Source: Acidimicrobiales bacterium (GTDB taxonomy: Bacteria; Actinomycetota; Acidimicrobiia; Acidimicrobiales; RAAP-2). Taken from it: DNA of 32,158 bases. This document shows, in pieces, positions 1 to 7,935 of this stretch; position 1 is the stretch's first letter; every line of letters starts with the position of its first letter. The notes under the pieces are model-generated. The model searched no databases, was not told the DNA's origin, and was given only the letters and a program-made list of their open reading frames with translations. The stretch is taken from the NCBI GenBank assembly GCA_017883125.1, contig JADGOD010000008.1:1-32158 (forward strand), read 5' to 3'. Both the position numbers and the translations under genes were made by a program.

Positions 1-1
1 A

Positions 2-78
2 TGGTGGAGGCGATGGGACTCGAACCCACGACCTTCTGTCTGCCAGACAGATGCTCTAGCCAGCTGAGCTACGCCCCC
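2..78 (-). tRNA. tRNA-Ala (anticodon GGC)
   Basis: Read on the minus strand, the sequence folds as a full cloverleaf. The acceptor stem GGGGGCG pairs with CGCCTCC and includes a G3:U70 wobble, the known alanine identity element. The anticodon stem TCTGT/ACAGA encloses the loop CTGGCAG, giving anticodon GGC, which reads GCC codons. The T loop is the usual TTCGAGT. The 3' CCA is encoded (positions 4-2). The gene is divergent from leuS, so the two share an intergenic promoter region. Confidence 0.96.
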
Positions 79-90
79 GTGGGAAGTTCC

Positions 91-96
91 ACTCTA
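91..96 (-). promoter_or_regulatory. possible -10 box for tRNA-Ala
   Basis: The minus strand reads TAGAGT twelve bases before the mature tRNA 5' end. It fits the TANNNT pattern seen at other starts in this window. No convincing -35 box is visible, so this is a weak call. Confidence 0.35.
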
Positions 97-158
97 TCAG
101 CGCCTCCAGAGCACCCGATTCAGATCTTGTATTCGGCGGAGTGCCCGGGCGCACCGCG

Positions 159-164
159 TAGCAT
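159..164 (+). promoter_or_regulatory. -10 box of leuS, leaderless start
   Basis: TAGCAT lies exactly seven bases before ATG 172. A transcript starting 6-8 bases downstream of the box would begin at the start codon. This arrangement recurs in the window and favours ATG 172 over ATG 163, which overlaps the box. Confidence 0.6.
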
Positions 165-171
165 GACCGGA

Positions 172-2640
172 ATGGCGAGGGCATACCCGGTAGTCGAGAT
201 CGAGGCCGCGTGGCAGGAGCAGTGGCTCACCTCCGGCCTCTATGAGGTCGACAACGATGACCCACGCCAGAAATTCTACGCCCTGTGCATGTACCCCTAC
301 CCCTCGGGATCGGCCCACCAGGGCCATGTGCGGAACTACACTTTCGGCGACCTCGTCGTCCGCTATCAGACGATGCGGGGATTTGCGGTGCTCTCGCCGT
401 TCGGGTTCGACTCCTTCGGCCTTCCGGCCGAGAACGCGGCGATCAAGACCGGCAGCCACCCTCGCGAGTTCACCGACGCCCGCATCGAGGAGCTCCGCGA
501 GTCGGTCCGTCACCTGGGAGCGGTCTACGACTGGCGTCGTGAGGTCCGCAGCCACGACCCCACGTACATGCGCTGGACCCAGACGATCTTCCTCAAGCTC
601 ATGGAGCAGGGGCTCGTCTACCGCAAGATGGCTCCGGTCAACTGGTGCCCGGGGTGCAACACCGTGCTGGCCAACGAGCAGGTCTTGGGCGACGGGACGT
701 GCGAGCGATCCGGAGACCTCGTGGAGCGCCGCGACCTCGAGCAGTGGTTCTTCAAGATCACCGAGTATGCCGACGAGCTGCTGGAGGGACTTGACGATCT
801 CGAGTGGCCCGAGCGCGTCAAGACGATGCAGCGCAACTGGATCGGCCGCTCCGAGGGAGCGATGATCGACCTCGTCGTCGACGGCCGTCCCGACTTGGCG
901 GTGAGGGTCTTCACCACCCGGCCCGACACCAGCTTCGGCATGACCTATGCCGTCCTCGCTCCAGAGCACCCGCTGGTCGACGAGCTCACCACCGCCGAGC
1001 AGCGTGGCGCCGTCGACGAGCTCCGGGAGCGGGTCGCCGGGGCCAGCGACATCGAGCGAACCTCCTCCGAGGGGGGCCCGCTGACCAAGCGCGGCGCGTT
1101 CACCGGCAGCTACGTCACCAACCCCTTCACCGACGCACCGGTGCCCCTCTACGTCGCTGACTACGTGCTGATGGGCTACGGCACCGGAGCGATCATGGCC
1201 GTGCCGGCCGAGGACGACCGTGACTTCGCCTTCGCCACCGCCTACGGCTTGCCCATCATCCGGACCACCGAGCCAGAGGGCGGTCTCCCTGATGACTTCG
1301 ACTCCGCCTACACCGGCGATGGGATCAAGGTGAACAGCGGGTTCTTGGATGGCCTCGGCGTCATCGAGGCCAAGGCCACGGCGATCCGATGGCTCGAAGA
1401 CAAGGGGCACGGTCACGGAACGGTCAACTACCGGCTCCGGGACTGGCTGGTCTCGCGTCAGCGGTTCTGGGGCTGTCCGATACCGATCATCCACTGCCCC
1501 GACTGCGGCATCGTCCCGGTGCCGGCCGATCAGCTCCCCGTGGTGGCTCCCGACGACGTCGAGTTCACGCCATCGGGCCAGTCGCCGCTGGCCACCCACG
1601 AGGGCTTCGTCAACGTGGCGTGCCCCCGCTGCGCCAAAGCCGCCCGTCGGGAGACCGACACGATGGACACCTTCGTCGACTCGTCCTGGTACTTCTTGCG
1701 CTTCACCGACCCCTTCAGCCCTGACGCGCCGTTCTCACCCGAGGCGGCAGCCCACTGGATGCCCGTCGACCAGTACATCGGCGGGATCGAGCACGCGATC
1801 TTGCACCTGCTCTACGCGCGCTTCTTCACCAAGGCCCTGATCGATGTCGGACTCGCTCCTGGCGTGAGCCGCGAGCCCTTCCGCAGCCTCTTCACCCAGG
1901 GGATGATCCGCATGGACGGATCGAAGATGTCGAAGTCGAAGGGCAACCTGGTGGCGCCGACCAAGTACTACGAGTCCGTCGGTGCCGACGGGCTGCGCCT
2001 CTTCCACCTCTTCGTCGGGCCGCCGGCTGACGACTTCGACTGGACCGAGCAGACCGATCAGGTGATCGAAGGCTGCGGCAGGTTCCTGGACCGCCTGTGG
2101 CGCCTCACAACCACCTCCTACGCGTCGCGTCCCGGTGGAGCGACGAGCGATGAGGACCTCGAGGTCCGCCGGGCCGTCCACCGAGCGATCAAGAAGGTCA
2201 CCGACGACCTCGACCGCTGGAGCTACAACACCGCGGTGGCTCAGCTCATGGAGCTGGTGAACCACCTCCAGCGCTACGTGCGGTCCGAGGTCGGACCGGC
2301 ACAGGGCGTCCTGGACGAGGCGATCGATGCCCTGCTCCTGCTCCTGGCCCCGATGGCACCCCACGTCCCCGCTGAGCTCTATCAGCGGCGACACGGGCTC
2401 CACATCCACGAAGAGGCCTGGCCGTCGTACGACCCTGTGCTGGTCCAGGCGGAGACCACGACGATGGTCGTCCAGATCCTGGGCAAGGTCCGAGACCGGA
2501 TCGAGGTGGACAGCGCAATCTCCGAGGACGAGGCGGCCGCCCTGGCGCTGTCGTCGGAGAAGATCATCGCCGAGCTCGATGGCCGCGTCCCGAGCCGCGT
2601 GATCTCCCGGCCACCGAAGCTCGTCAATCTCGTGCTCTGA
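172..2640 (+). CDS. leuS: leucyl-tRNA synthetase
   Basis: Class I aminoacyl-tRNA synthetase that charges tRNA-Leu in the cytoplasm; 822 aa from ATG 172, within the usual bacterial range. Visible motifs are the HIGH-type signature HQGH (residues 49-52), a CPGC zinc-ribbon half (159-162), the editing-domain threonine-rich motif TTRPDT (248-253), the editing loop GTGAIMAVPAEDDRD (from about 337), two more CxxC pairs (442-445, 484-487), and KMSKS (585-589). The C-terminal domain ends in KLVNLVL, as in other LeuRS. In the editing loop the histidine of the E. coli GHDQRD motif is Glu347, while the key second aspartate (351) is kept. The open frame extends upstream through the tRNA antisense strand, but that part is not coding. 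ATG 163 is an alternative start three codons upstream. Confidence 0.97.
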   Translation: MARAYPVVEIEAAWQEQWLTSGLYEVDNDDPRQKFYALCMYPYPSGSAHQGHVRNYTFGDLVVRYQTMRGFAVLSPFGFDSFGLPAENAAIKTGSHPREFTDARIEELRESVRHLGAVYDWRREVRSHDPTYMRWTQTIFLKLMEQGLVYRKMAPVNWCPGCNTVLANEQVLGDGTCERSGDLVERRDLEQWFFKITEYADELLEGLDDLEWPERVKTMQRNWIGRSEGAMIDLVVDGRPDLAVRVFTTRPDTSFGMTYAVLAPEHPLVDELTTAEQRGAVDELRERVAGASDIERTSSEGGPLTKRGAFTGSYVTNPFTDAPVPLYVADYVLMGYGTGAIMAVPAEDDRDFAFATAYGLPIIRTTEPEGGLPDDFDSAYTGDGIKVNSGFLDGLGVIEAKATAIRWLEDKGHGHGTVNYRLRDWLVSRQRFWGCPIPIIHCPDCGIVPVPADQLPVVAPDDVEFTPSGQSPLATHEGFVNVACPRCAKAARRETDTMDTFVDSSWYFLRFTDPFSPDAPFSPEAAAHWMPVDQYIGGIEHAILHLLYARFFTKALIDVGLAPGVSREPFRSLFTQGMIRMDGSKMSKSKGNLVAPTKYYESVGADGLRLFHLFVGPPADDFDWTEQTDQVIEGCGRFLDRLWRLTTTSYASRPGGATSDEDLEVRRAVHRAIKKVTDDLDRWSYNTAVAQLMELVNHLQRYVRSEVGPAQGVLDEAIDALLLLLAPMAPHVPAELYQRRHGLHIHEEAWPSYDPVLVQAETTTMVVQILGKVRDRIEVDSAISEDEAAALALSSEKIIAELDGRVPSRVISRPPKLVNLVL

Positions 2641-2641
2641 G

Positions 2642-3316
2642 ATGGGTGCCAAGCGGCCGAAGGCACCCCGGCCCGCGGTGGTGATCGAACATCGCCCGGC
2701 CGGGGAGGCCAGACCCGCACTCGAGATCCGGTCGAGCACGCGGCGCAAGAAGACGGCCACGGCATGGTGGCAGGGCCAGACCCTGATCGTGGCAGTCCCC
2801 GCTCACGTCCGAGGGTCTGAACGAGAGGAGATCATCGAGTGGCTGATCCAGCGCTCGCATCGCCGCCGCCCGACGATGGCGGCGTCAGACCCCGAGCTCT
2901 TGGAGCGGGCCAGGATCCTGGTGAAGACCTACGACCTTCGCGTGGAGCCGGCGTCTGTCCGGTTCGTCAGCACCCAGAATCGGCGCTGGGGGTCCTGCAC
3001 GCCCGAGACCGGGGCGATCAGGCTGTCGGACCGTCTGGCCCCCGTGCCGGGATGGGTCCTCGACGCCGTGCTCGTCCACGAGCTCGCTCACCTCGCGCAT
3101 GCGGATCACGGGGAGGACTTCCGGCGGCTGGCGGATCGATTCCCCCGTCAGAAGGAGGCGTCGATCTTCCTGGACGGCTTCCATCTGGGCTCTGAGATCG
3201 TGGGCAGTCGGGATCATGTGGCCTCCGAGGGCGAGATCGCCAGCCCACTTGAGGCCCCGGTGACGCCCGATCCGCCGTCCTCTGGCGGGGATCAGGGTCC
3301 CACCACCTTGTTCTGA
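2642..3316 (+). CDS. YgjP/M48-like metallopeptidase domain protein
   Basis: A 224-aa protein of the YgjP/DUF45 metal-dependent hydrolase family. The zinc site is the gluzincin motif HELAH (residues 146-150), with a third histidine at 156 and F160 in the family pattern HExxH-x5-H-x3-F. The RWGSC signature lies before it, near residues 117-121. There is no signal peptide or membrane segment, so it should be cytoplasmic. The gene starts one base after the leuS stop and is almost certainly co-transcribed with it. The family's substrate is not well defined; protein or DNA-protein crosslink processing by analogy with SprT-type domains is only a guess. The C-terminal 40 residues are Pro/Gly-rich and probably disordered. 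Confidence 0.87.
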   Translation: MGAKRPKAPRPAVVIEHRPAGEARPALEIRSSTRRKKTATAWWQGQTLIVAVPAHVRGSEREEIIEWLIQRSHRRRPTMAASDPELLERARILVKTYDLRVEPASVRFVSTQNRRWGSCTPETGAIRLSDRLAPVPGWVLDAVLVHELAHLAHADHGEDFRRLADRFPRQKEASIFLDGFHLGSEIVGSRDHVASEGEIASPLEAPVTPDPPSSGGDQGPTTLF

Positions 3317-3334
3317 GCGTCTCGGGCGAGGGGC

Positions 3335-4222
3335 TCAGGACTCTTCGCCGCGGAGGAACTGCTCGAGCTCGGCAGCGAGCTCGTCGCCCGAGGGGATGTC
3401 ACTGATCCCGAAGGGGTTCCCCTCCGTCGAGTCCACAGTGGCCTCAAGGGTCTTGAGCATGGCGAGGTGCTCGGGGTTCGACGAGATCAGCTCGTCGATC
3501 TGGCGGCGCGTCGACTCCGCGGCGTCGACCAGGTCGGCCGTGTCGAGCGAGAGCTCCGCGACCCGACCGAGCCCTTCGATCAGTGCGATCGACGCTTGAG
3601 GGAACGACATGGCGGCAACGTAGTGAGGGACGCGTGCCCAGAGCGAGATCATGTCGATCCCGCTCTGCCCACAGCCCAGCTCCAGGGCGGCGCTGATGCC
3701 GGCGGGCACCTCGAGCTCTCCGGAGACGGGACCGACCTGCTGGAGGAGGCGGGACGACTCGGCGGGAGCGGTCGCGGTCAGCTTGACGGGCCGGGTGTGG
3801 GGCGCAGGTGCGGGGAAGGCCCCGAGTCCGACGACGAGGCGGACCTCCAGGCGCTCCGCCAGCTCGACGACAGCGTCGACGAACCCAGCCCAGTAGACGT
3901 CGGGCTCCGGACCGATCAGGTACAGGACGTCGCGACCCACCTTGTCGACACCGACACGGAGCTGGATCTCGGGCCACGTGAGCGACTCGGTCACACCGTC
4001 GACGATGCGAGCCAGCGGCCGACGGGCCCGTTGGTCGATGAGGGCCTCGTTGTCGAAGGTGGCCAGCAGCTCTGTGGTCTCTGATTCGAGGAGCGTGGCC
4101 ATCGCCACCGATGCCCCGAGGCCGGCATCGATCCATCCTTCGAGAACGACCACCATGACCGGCTCGTGGAGACCGGGGTCCTCAAGGAGGTCGTACAGCG
4201 GTTCTCCGGTTCGATCGCTCAC
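3335..4222 (-). CDS. PAC2 family protein
   Basis: A 295-aa protein resembling the actinobacterial PAC2 family, named after the proteasome assembly chaperone 2 fold. The N-terminal VMVVVLEGWIDAGLGAS, the central LIGPEPDVYWAGF and the GLGAFPAPAPHTRP segments match the family's conserved blocks as I remember them. The Glu/Asp-rich C-terminus is typical too. It has no membrane segments. It overlaps the upstream phosphotransferase gene by four bases (ATGA), so the two are translationally coupled. The family is common in Actinomycetota; a proteasome link is suggested by the name but unproven, and no proteasome gene is in this window. It converges on the metallopeptidase gene with only 18 bases between. 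Confidence 0.85.
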   Translation of the reverse strand: MSDRTGEPLYDLLEDPGLHEPVMVVVLEGWIDAGLGASVAMATLLESETTELLATFDNEALIDQRARRPLARIVDGVTESLTWPEIQLRVGVDKVGRDVLYLIGPEPDVYWAGFVDAVVELAERLEVRLVVGLGAFPAPAPHTRPVKLTATAPAESSRLLQQVGPVSGELEVPAGISAALELGCGQSGIDMISLWARVPHYVAAMSFPQASIALIEGLGRVAELSLDTADLVDAAESTRRQIDELISSNPEHLAMLKTLEATVDSTEGNPFGISDIPSGDELAAELEQFLRGEES

Positions 4223-5274
4223 GCAGAGGCCTCCGCCAGGGTCGTCTCCGCAGTCTCGGCCAGCTGCTGGATGTGGGATGGGTAGGAGTCCACGCTGGAC
4301 TGGTCGCCCGCTCCGGCTCCGGCCTGGTAGCGGGCGTAGACGCCCTGGAGGATGCAGGCGAGCTTCCAGAAGCCGAAGGCCTGGTAGTAGCTGACCTGGC
4401 GGAGATCGAGGTCGCTGGCCGAGGCGTAGGCGTCGACGATCTCGGACCGGGTGCAGAAGCCCTCCGCGGAGGTGGGCGACTGTCCGACGAGGGCGACGGT
4501 GTCGTCGCCGGGCTCCGACCAGTAGTCCAGCAGGAGGCCGAGGTCGGCCATCGGGTCCCCGAGGGTGCAGATCTCCCAGTCGAGGATGGCTTTGACCTTG
4601 CCATCATCGTCGAGGATCGTGTTGTCGAGGCGGTAGTCGCCGTGGACGACGGTGGACCGCTGCTGGAACGGGATCCGGGCCGCCAGCTGGTCACCGACGC
4701 GCTCGACGACCTCGCCGTGGGTCATGTCCGGAGTCCTCATCTGCTCATACTGCCCGCGCCAGCGCCTCAGCTGGCGCTCGATGTAGCCCTCCTTCTTGGC
4801 TAGCGTCCCGAGCCCGACGGCGTCGACATCGACGGCGTGGAGCTGGGCCAAGGTGGTGGCGAGGTTGATGCCGATCTGGTGTCGCTGCTCGAGTGGGAAG
4901 GAGGCCTCTACGACGGCTGCGGTGCGCAGGATGTGGCCTTCGACGAACTCCATCACGTAGAAGGGGCGCTCGTTGACCGACTCATCCACGCAGAGCCCGA
5001 GGGTCTTCGGGACGGGCACTCCCGCGGGCCACAAGGCCGAGATGATGGTGTGCTCGCGGACCATGTCATGTGCCGTGGGCAGCACGTGGCTCACCGGCGG
5101 TCGGCGAAGCGCCATGGCCATGCCGTTGGTGTCGGTGACCCTGTAGGAGAGGTTGGAGCGTCCTCCGGCCACGAGTTCGAACGTGAACGGGGCGGTGGCT
5201 CCCCCCACGTTCTCCTCGAGCCAGGCCGAGACCCGCTCGACGTCGATCCCCACTGGTCCACCGCTCGAAGCCAT
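4219..5274 (-). CDS. APH-like phosphotransferase family protein
   Basis: A 351-aa protein with the aminoglycoside phosphotransferase/choline kinase-like fold. The catalytic loop HGDYRLDN is at residues 211-218 and the metal-binding DWE at 232-234. The following CTLGDPMADLGLLLDYW block and the N-terminal GGRSNLSYRV ATP-binding segment are typical of the subgroup related to the kinase domain of ACAD10/ACAD11, which is often found near acyl-CoA dehydrogenases. The substrate cannot be told from sequence, and antibiotic resistance is unlikely. It is the first gene of a two-gene unit with the PAC2 protein. Its start at ATG 5274 is supported by TAGCGT six bases upstream. Confidence 0.88.
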   Translation of the reverse strand: MASSGGPVGIDVERVSAWLEENVGGATAPFTFELVAGGRSNLSYRVTDTNGMAMALRRPPVSHVLPTAHDMVREHTIISALWPAGVPVPKTLGLCVDESVNERPFYVMEFVEGHILRTAAVVEASFPLEQRHQIGINLATTLAQLHAVDVDAVGLGTLAKKEGYIERQLRRWRGQYEQMRTPDMTHGEVVERVGDQLAARIPFQQRSTVVHGDYRLDNTILDDDGKVKAILDWEICTLGDPMADLGLLLDYWSEPGDDTVALVGQSPTSAEGFCTRSEIVDAYASASDLDLRQVSYYQAFGFWKLACILQGVYARYQAGAGAGDQSSVDSYPSHIQQLAETAETTLAEASA

Positions 5275-5280
5275 TCTTGG

Positions 5281-5286
5281 ACGCTA
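5281..5286 (-). promoter_or_regulatory. -10 box, leaderless start of the phosphotransferase gene
   Basis: The minus strand reads TAGCGT, then six bases, then ATG 5274. It lies back to back with the thioredoxin gene promoter; the two start codons are only 60 bases apart. Confidence 0.6.
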
Positions 5287-5321
5287 CCGCTTCGCTCGGG
5301 CCTGATGTCTTGGCGGACCGG

Positions 5322-5327
5322 TATCCT
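5322..5327 (+). promoter_or_regulatory. -10 box, leaderless start of the thioredoxin gene
   Basis: TATCCT is followed by seven bases and then GTG 5335. No Shine-Dalgarno sequence precedes the GTG. The box selects GTG 5335 over the in-frame ATG 5305, which lies upstream of the presumed transcription start. Confidence 0.65.
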
Positions 5328-5334
5328 CGGTGAC

Positions 5335-6042
5335 GTGATCGATGTCACTGACGCAACGTTCGAAGCAGAGGTTCTCGAGAGGTCTCGGTCGACCCCGGTG
5401 GTGGTGGACCTGTGGGCCACCTGGTGCGGGCCATGCACCACGCTCGGGCCGATGCTCGAAGCAGCCGTGGCCGCCCGGGGCGGCACGGTGGAGCTCGTGA
5501 AGGTCGATGTCGATGCCAACCCCGGGATCTCTCAGATGTTCCAGGTCCAGTCGATCCCTGCCGTCTTCGCCGTCGTTGACGGCAAGGTGGTGGGGCAGTT
5601 CGTCGGTGCCGTCCCTGCTGCCGAGATCGAGGCGTTCCTCGATCGGATCGCTCCTGAGCCGTCGGTCACCGACCTCCTCGTGGCCGCCGGTGACGAGGAG
5701 TCTCTGCGGGCGGCGCTCGACCAGGAGCCGGGTCACACCGGTGCCATCGTGGCGATGGCACGCCTCCTGATCGACACCTCCAAGCCAGCCGAGGCCCTGG
5801 AGATGCTGGTCAAGGTGCCCGAGACCGATGAGGTCCGCACCCTGATGGCCGAGGCGCGCCTCGCGGAGCAGGAGATCGATACCTCTCGCCAGGCGATCAT
5901 CCCGCTGCTCGACGATCTCCTCGAGAGGGTCGCCACCGACGAGGGCGCCCGCCAGGAGTTCCTCGACCTCCTCCAGACGCTCGGTCAGGATGATCCGACA
6001 GCGTCGGCCTACCGCAAGAAGCTCGCGACGAAGCTGTTCTGA
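5335..6042 (+). CDS. thioredoxin-TPR protein, CnoX/YbbN-like
   Basis: A 235-aa protein with an N-terminal thioredoxin domain (about residues 1-105) and a C-terminal helical TPR-like domain (about 115-235). The active site is WCGPC, with cysteines at 31 and 34, and the cis-proline loop is SIPAV. This two-domain layout is that of YbbN/CnoX, a holdase that protects proteins under oxidative (HOCl) stress and hands them to chaperones. E. coli YbbN lacks the CGPC motif, whereas this protein keeps it and so may be redox active as well. It is the first gene of a unit with the folP2-like gene and holA. The open frame extends 166 codons upstream across the divergent promoter; that extension is rejected because it is antisense to the phosphotransferase gene. 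Confidence 0.9.
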   Translation: MIDVTDATFEAEVLERSRSTPVVVDLWATWCGPCTTLGPMLEAAVAARGGTVELVKVDVDANPGISQMFQVQSIPAVFAVVDGKVVGQFVGAVPAAEIEAFLDRIAPEPSVTDLLVAAGDEESLRAALDQEPGHTGAIVAMARLLIDTSKPAEALEMLVKVPETDEVRTLMAEARLAEQEIDTSRQAIIPLLDDLLERVATDEGARQEFLDLLQTLGQDDPTASAYRKKLATKLF

Positions 6043-6048
6043 GTCAGC

Positions 6049-6906
6049 GTGGCGCTCACCTCTCAGGTCTCGGCCTCCGCGCTGTCGCTTGGCCCACGTC
6101 GCTATGACGTGACGAACCGGGCCTTGGTCATGGGGATCCTCAACCGGACGCCGGACTCCTTCTACGACCGTGGGGAGAGCTTCGCCTTCGACAGGTTCCT
6201 GGCGAAGGCCGACGAGCACGTGGCCGGTGGTGCTGACCTGCTTGACGTCGGCGGCGTCAAGGCCGGACCCGGTGAGGAGGTGACCGAGGCCGAGGAGCTC
6301 GATCGGGTGGTCACCGCAGTCGAGTCGCTGGTCGCTCGCTTCGACGTCCCGATCTCGGTCGACACCTGGCGGGCGTCGGTCGCCAAGGCGTGCTTCGACG
6401 CCGGGGCCGTGGTGGGCAACGACATCAGTGGCTTCGGCGACCCCGACTACCTCGACGTGGCCGCCGCGGCCGGAGCGAGCGTGGTGGCCACCCACATCCG
6501 ACTCAAGCCCCGAGTGGCGGACCCGAATCCCCAGTACGGGGACGTCGTCGGGGCGGTCAAGGAGTTCCTCCTCGACCGCGCCGGCCGGGCCCGTGCGGCG
6601 GGGATCCCCGCCGAGAGGATCATCGTCGATGCGGGGCTCGATCTCGGGAAGACGGCGGCACAGTCGCTCGCGCTCCTGCGGTCCTCCGCCGTGCTGGCCG
6701 ACCTCGGCTACCCGCTCCTGCTCTCTGCCTCGAACAAGACGTTCCTCGGTGCGCTCCTCGATCTCGAGGTCGGCGAGCGGAGAGAGGCGTCGCTCTCGGC
6801 GTGCGCGCTGGGGATCCTGCGGGGCTGTCGTGTGCTCCGCGTCCACTACGTGGCCGGGACCGTCGTCGTCCGAGATGCCATCGAGGCAGTGCTCGGAGCC
6901 CCATGA
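6049..6906 (+). CDS. folP2: dihydropteroate synthase homologue, FolP2 type
   Basis: A 285-aa TIM-barrel protein of the dihydropteroate synthase family. Where canonical FolP has NVTPDSFSDGG, this protein has NRTPDSFYDRG (residues 32-42). Where FolP has GGESTRPG, it has GGVKAGPG (68-75). The SRKSF pterin-site motif is replaced by SNKTF, and RVHDV by RVHYV. These are the features I recall for mycobacterial FolP2 (Rv1207), reported to lack dihydropteroate synthase activity. A true folate role is therefore doubtful and the real substrate unknown. It starts with GTG six bases after the thioredoxin stop and overlaps holA by four bases (ATGA). No other folate gene is nearby, which also argues against ordinary folate synthesis. 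Confidence 0.85.
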   Translation: MALTSQVSASALSLGPRRYDVTNRALVMGILNRTPDSFYDRGESFAFDRFLAKADEHVAGGADLLDVGGVKAGPGEEVTEAEELDRVVTAVESLVARFDVPISVDTWRASVAKACFDAGAVVGNDISGFGDPDYLDVAAAAGASVVATHIRLKPRVADPNPQYGDVVGAVKEFLLDRAGRARAAGIPAERIIVDAGLDLGKTAAQSLALLRSSAVLADLGYPLLLSASNKTFLGALLDLEVGERREASLSACALGILRGCRVLRVHYVAGTVVVRDAIEAVLGAP

Positions 6907-7904
6907 CGACGAAGAAGGCGGCTGCGGCCCCCCCGGTGGTGATCGTGACCGGGGAGGACGACGCCATGATCGGCAGCGAGGTGCGGATCGTCCTCGAGGA
7001 GCTGCTGGCAGGCCGTGATCCGGCGTTCGTGGTTGAAGAGGTGGGAGGTGTCGGTCCAGAGGAGATCGACGTGGGCGCCATCATCGATGCCTTCACGACG
7101 CCCCCGTTCCTGGTCGATCGGAGGATCGTGGTCGTCCGGGATGCCGGCCGGATCGATGCCGACGGAGCCAAGAGGCTCGTCGCGACGCTGAGCCCTCCGC
7201 CGCCCGACGCCGCCCTCGTCCTCGTGAAGGGGTCCAAGGCGATCCCGAGGAGCCTGATCAAGGCGGCCAGCTCGGTCGGCCACGTCGTCGACGTCTCCGT
7301 CCGCAAGGCCGCGGAGAAGAAGAACTACCTGGCCGAGCACTTCCGCCATGGGTCGGTCCGGCTCTCCGTGGGAGCACAGAACATGCTGAGCGCTCACCTG
7401 GGTGAGGAGCTCGGTCGCCTCGACAGCATCCTTGCCACGCTGGCCGCTGCGTACGGCGACGGGGTGACGGTCGACGAAGAGATGCTCAAGCCCTTCTTGG
7501 GCAGCCGCGGGTCGGTCCCGATCTTCGACCTGACTGACGCCGTCGAGAGAGGGAACATCGCGATCGCACTCGGGGTCGTCGACCGGATGATGGGCCCCGG
7601 CGGAGCGTCAGGGCACGAGATCGTGGCGTCGCTGGACAACCATCTGACGAAGGCAGCCCGTCTGCACGGTGCGGCGATCCGCTCCGGAGAAGACGCGGCG
7701 GCGATCCTCGGCGGCCATGCCTATCCGGCGAAGAAGGCGCTCGATCTCTCTCGACGACTCGACATCGAGGATCTCGCGGGGTGCATCCGGCTCATCGCCG
7801 AGGCCGATCTCGACCTGAAGGGAGGCAGCGGGCTCTCCGAGCGGATGATCGTCGAGATCCTCGTGGCGCGCTTGGCGCGCACCTTGGGGGCCGTCCGTCA
7901 CTAG
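6903..7904 (+). CDS. holA: DNA polymerase III delta subunit
   Basis: A 333-aa clamp-loader subunit that opens the beta sliding clamp. The N-terminal VIVTGEDDAMIGSEV, the LVLVKGSKAI strand and the C-terminal collar domain (LARLARTLG-type ending) agree with HolA. Like other delta subunits it has no functional Walker A motif. ATG 6903 overlaps the folP2-like stop codon as ATGA; the upstream part of the open frame is antisense-like noise inside folP2. Its position next to rpsT is the usual holA context in many bacteria. The upstream comEA-comEC pair often found beside holA is absent here. Confidence 0.92.
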   Translation: MTTKKAAAAPPVVIVTGEDDAMIGSEVRIVLEELLAGRDPAFVVEEVGGVGPEEIDVGAIIDAFTTPPFLVDRRIVVVRDAGRIDADGAKRLVATLSPPPPDAALVLVKGSKAIPRSLIKAASSVGHVVDVSVRKAAEKKNYLAEHFRHGSVRLSVGAQNMLSAHLGEELGRLDSILATLAAAYGDGVTVDEEMLKPFLGSRGSVPIFDLTDAVERGNIAIALGVVDRMMGPGGASGHEIVASLDNHLTKAARLHGAAIRSGEDAAAILGGHAYPAKKALDLSRRLDIEDLAGCIRLIAEADLDLKGGSGLSERMIVEILVARLARTLGAVRH

Positions 7905-7912
7905 GACGAGGA

Positions 7913-7928
7913 GCCGCCGATGGGCGGC
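7913..7928. terminator. GC hairpin between convergent holA and rpsT
   Basis: GCCGCC, a four-base loop GATG, then GGCGGC. It sits exactly between two converging genes, so it could end both transcripts. There is no T-tract on either side, so it is not a classical intrinsic terminator. Confidence 0.4.
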
Positions 7929-7935
7929 GGGGGAC

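Noticed and set aside
1..171. N-terminal extension of leuS through the first 171 bases
   Set aside because: The region is the antisense strand of tRNA-Ala (the GLEPTTFCLPDR peptide is a well-known tRNA artefact) and lies upstream of the -10 box.
4837..5334. Upstream extension of the thioredoxin gene
   Set aside because: It is antisense to the phosphotransferase gene and crosses the divergent promoters; thioredoxin homology begins only at GTG 5335.
5284..6846. 520-codon open frame on the minus strand
   Set aside because: It is a shadow of the thioredoxin and folP2-like genes caused by high G+C; its translation is low-complexity Arg/Gly/Asp/Leu with no recognisable domain.
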